This document shows positions 63,075 to 64,000 of a stretch of DNA of 64,000 nt, piece by piece. This DNA is from Uloborus plumipes (taxonomy: Eukaryota > Arthropoda > Arachnida > Araneae > Uloboridae): positions 49,581-113,580 of the forward strand of contig JAXGGA010002840.1 in assembly GCA_038373865.1 (NCBI GenBank), read 5' to 3'. Made by a program: the position numbers and the translations under genes. How positions within the stretch are numbered: the first letter of the stretch is position 1; every line of letters starts with the position of its first letter. The notes below the pieces were generated by a model. That model did not search any database and was not told the DNA's origin. It saw nothing but the letters and a program-made list of their open reading frames with translations.

Positions 63075-64000
63075 GTCGTGCCAGTTTATAATGAAAATTA
63101 AGCAACTAAATCAAAACTTCGTTATAAGAAAATAAGCAATAATGGGTCATTCCATGTCAAGTGATCCAACGTTTTTTACCTTACATTTTTGTGTTTCTTT
63201 CTTTTTTGGCTCATCAATTGTACCCCTTGAGGTAATCAAAAGTCTCAATTTTTAGATTTTTATCTCTATTATTTTTTCATTTATGAGACTTTAAACTTTG
63301 GAAAAACCCTCGTTTTTCCATGGATAAGGGAATATAATAGGGACCATAACTCGGCACCAAATATAGATAGAGCGATTTTATAAAAGGCATTTTAAAGTAC
63401 GTTAGTTGCCGCTTAATCTGATATGCAACATGACTAATTTGACAAAAATTTTCTTTTTCAAAAAATGAAATTTAAATTTCCAATTTAAATTTCTCGAAAA
63501 ACATATAATGAATTTTTTTGAAAAAATTCTCAAAAATTCTTGTGTATTTGATCTATGTTTGTACAAATTTTTAGATTGGGATCTCAATGGGATCATATTT
63601 TTTTGAATTTTTGAATAAAACTGTATAGGAAAAAAAATGATATTTTTAGATTCTATTTATTTAAATACTAAGTTCTCTTGCTTGTGATGGTCTAAAAAGT
63701 AGTACACAAACATGAATATGTTTAAAGTGAGCTGGCATGAGCTTGTTGATTTGTCAGGTTCACCCCCTCCCCCCTTCCTCCCCCGCACAACCACTCTTTT
63801 TTAATTCAAAACTGTTCAAAATGTTAAAAAAAAACCCTTTGATACAAAATGAATAGTAAACTTATTAAAGTTGGTAAATGGGTTTCCTTATAACTAGACG
63901 AAGTATCCCCCTCCTCCACCCAAATATACTATTAACGCTGTACTATTATGACGTCTAACCTGGGTATTGAATTGACTATTATTTTTATTCTAGATAAGTG
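63075..64000. other. Repeat-like DNA running off the window
   Basis: TGGGTCATTCCATGTCAAGT at 63144 is a phrase I associate with a dispersed arthropod repeat; a shortened form occurs at 42798. AATAGGGACCATAACTCGGC follows. A C-run near 63765 is like others in the window. No gene is seen. Confidence 0.35.

Overview
The window is eukaryotic nuclear DNA: AT-rich, intron-bearing, with long gene-poor stretches, many G/C homopolymer runs and many transposable-element remnants. Nothing prokaryotic is present. The mix of elements (a Naiad-type Penelope retroelement with permuted domains, a Mos1-like mariner, hAT, pogo/Tigger and piggyBac elements, Helitrons and an RNase H-bearing LINE) fits an arthropod, and a chelicerate such as a spider is my best guess. 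That is an inference from family distributions, not from a diagnostic gene.

Layout. 0.6-1.4 kb holds a broken pogo/Tigger-like transposase. 4.5-7.8 kb is a block bounded by inverted repeats, with two diverged ~0.8-1.0 kb direct repeats that carry LINE reverse-transcriptase scraps; one is split by a small MITE. 8.7 kb has a tRNA-derived SINE-like head. 9.4-10.3 kb has splice-bounded candidate exons. 11.6-14.6 kb is the highlight: a Naiad-type Penelope-like element with one uninterrupted frame for an N-terminal GIY-YIG endonuclease, a CxC linker and a C-terminal reverse transcriptase. (TA)n microsatellites flank it, and its 3' region is strongly structured. 14.6-18.7 kb is a minus-strand, 5'-truncated LINE whose RNase H domain is split by a 1,401 bp hAT element with a perfect 8 bp target duplication. 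19.3-20.3 kb is an internally deleted Mos1-like mariner.

22-36 kb is a field of small inverted-repeat elements. It also contains a minus-strand candidate terminal exon (25.5-25.8 kb), a small RING-H2 protein with a C-terminal membrane anchor (28.5-28.9 kb) and two promoter-like segments (33.7 and 36.4 kb). 39.4-46.0 kb holds the dispersed exons of a probable small host gene with a basic C terminus, found from splice-site and phase agreement. 43.3-44.9 and 52.0-53.7 kb hold two exact head-to-tail Helitron dimers, inverted relative to each other. 56.4-58.4 kb is a 2.07 kb pogo-like element with a TA duplication, nested in an older repeat. The rest is mostly AT-rich intergenic or intronic DNA with further MITEs.

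The genes do not form a pathway. Most of the structure records successive transposon insertions, often nested, around a few host exons. All similarity calls come from recognising motifs by eye; no database search was run.
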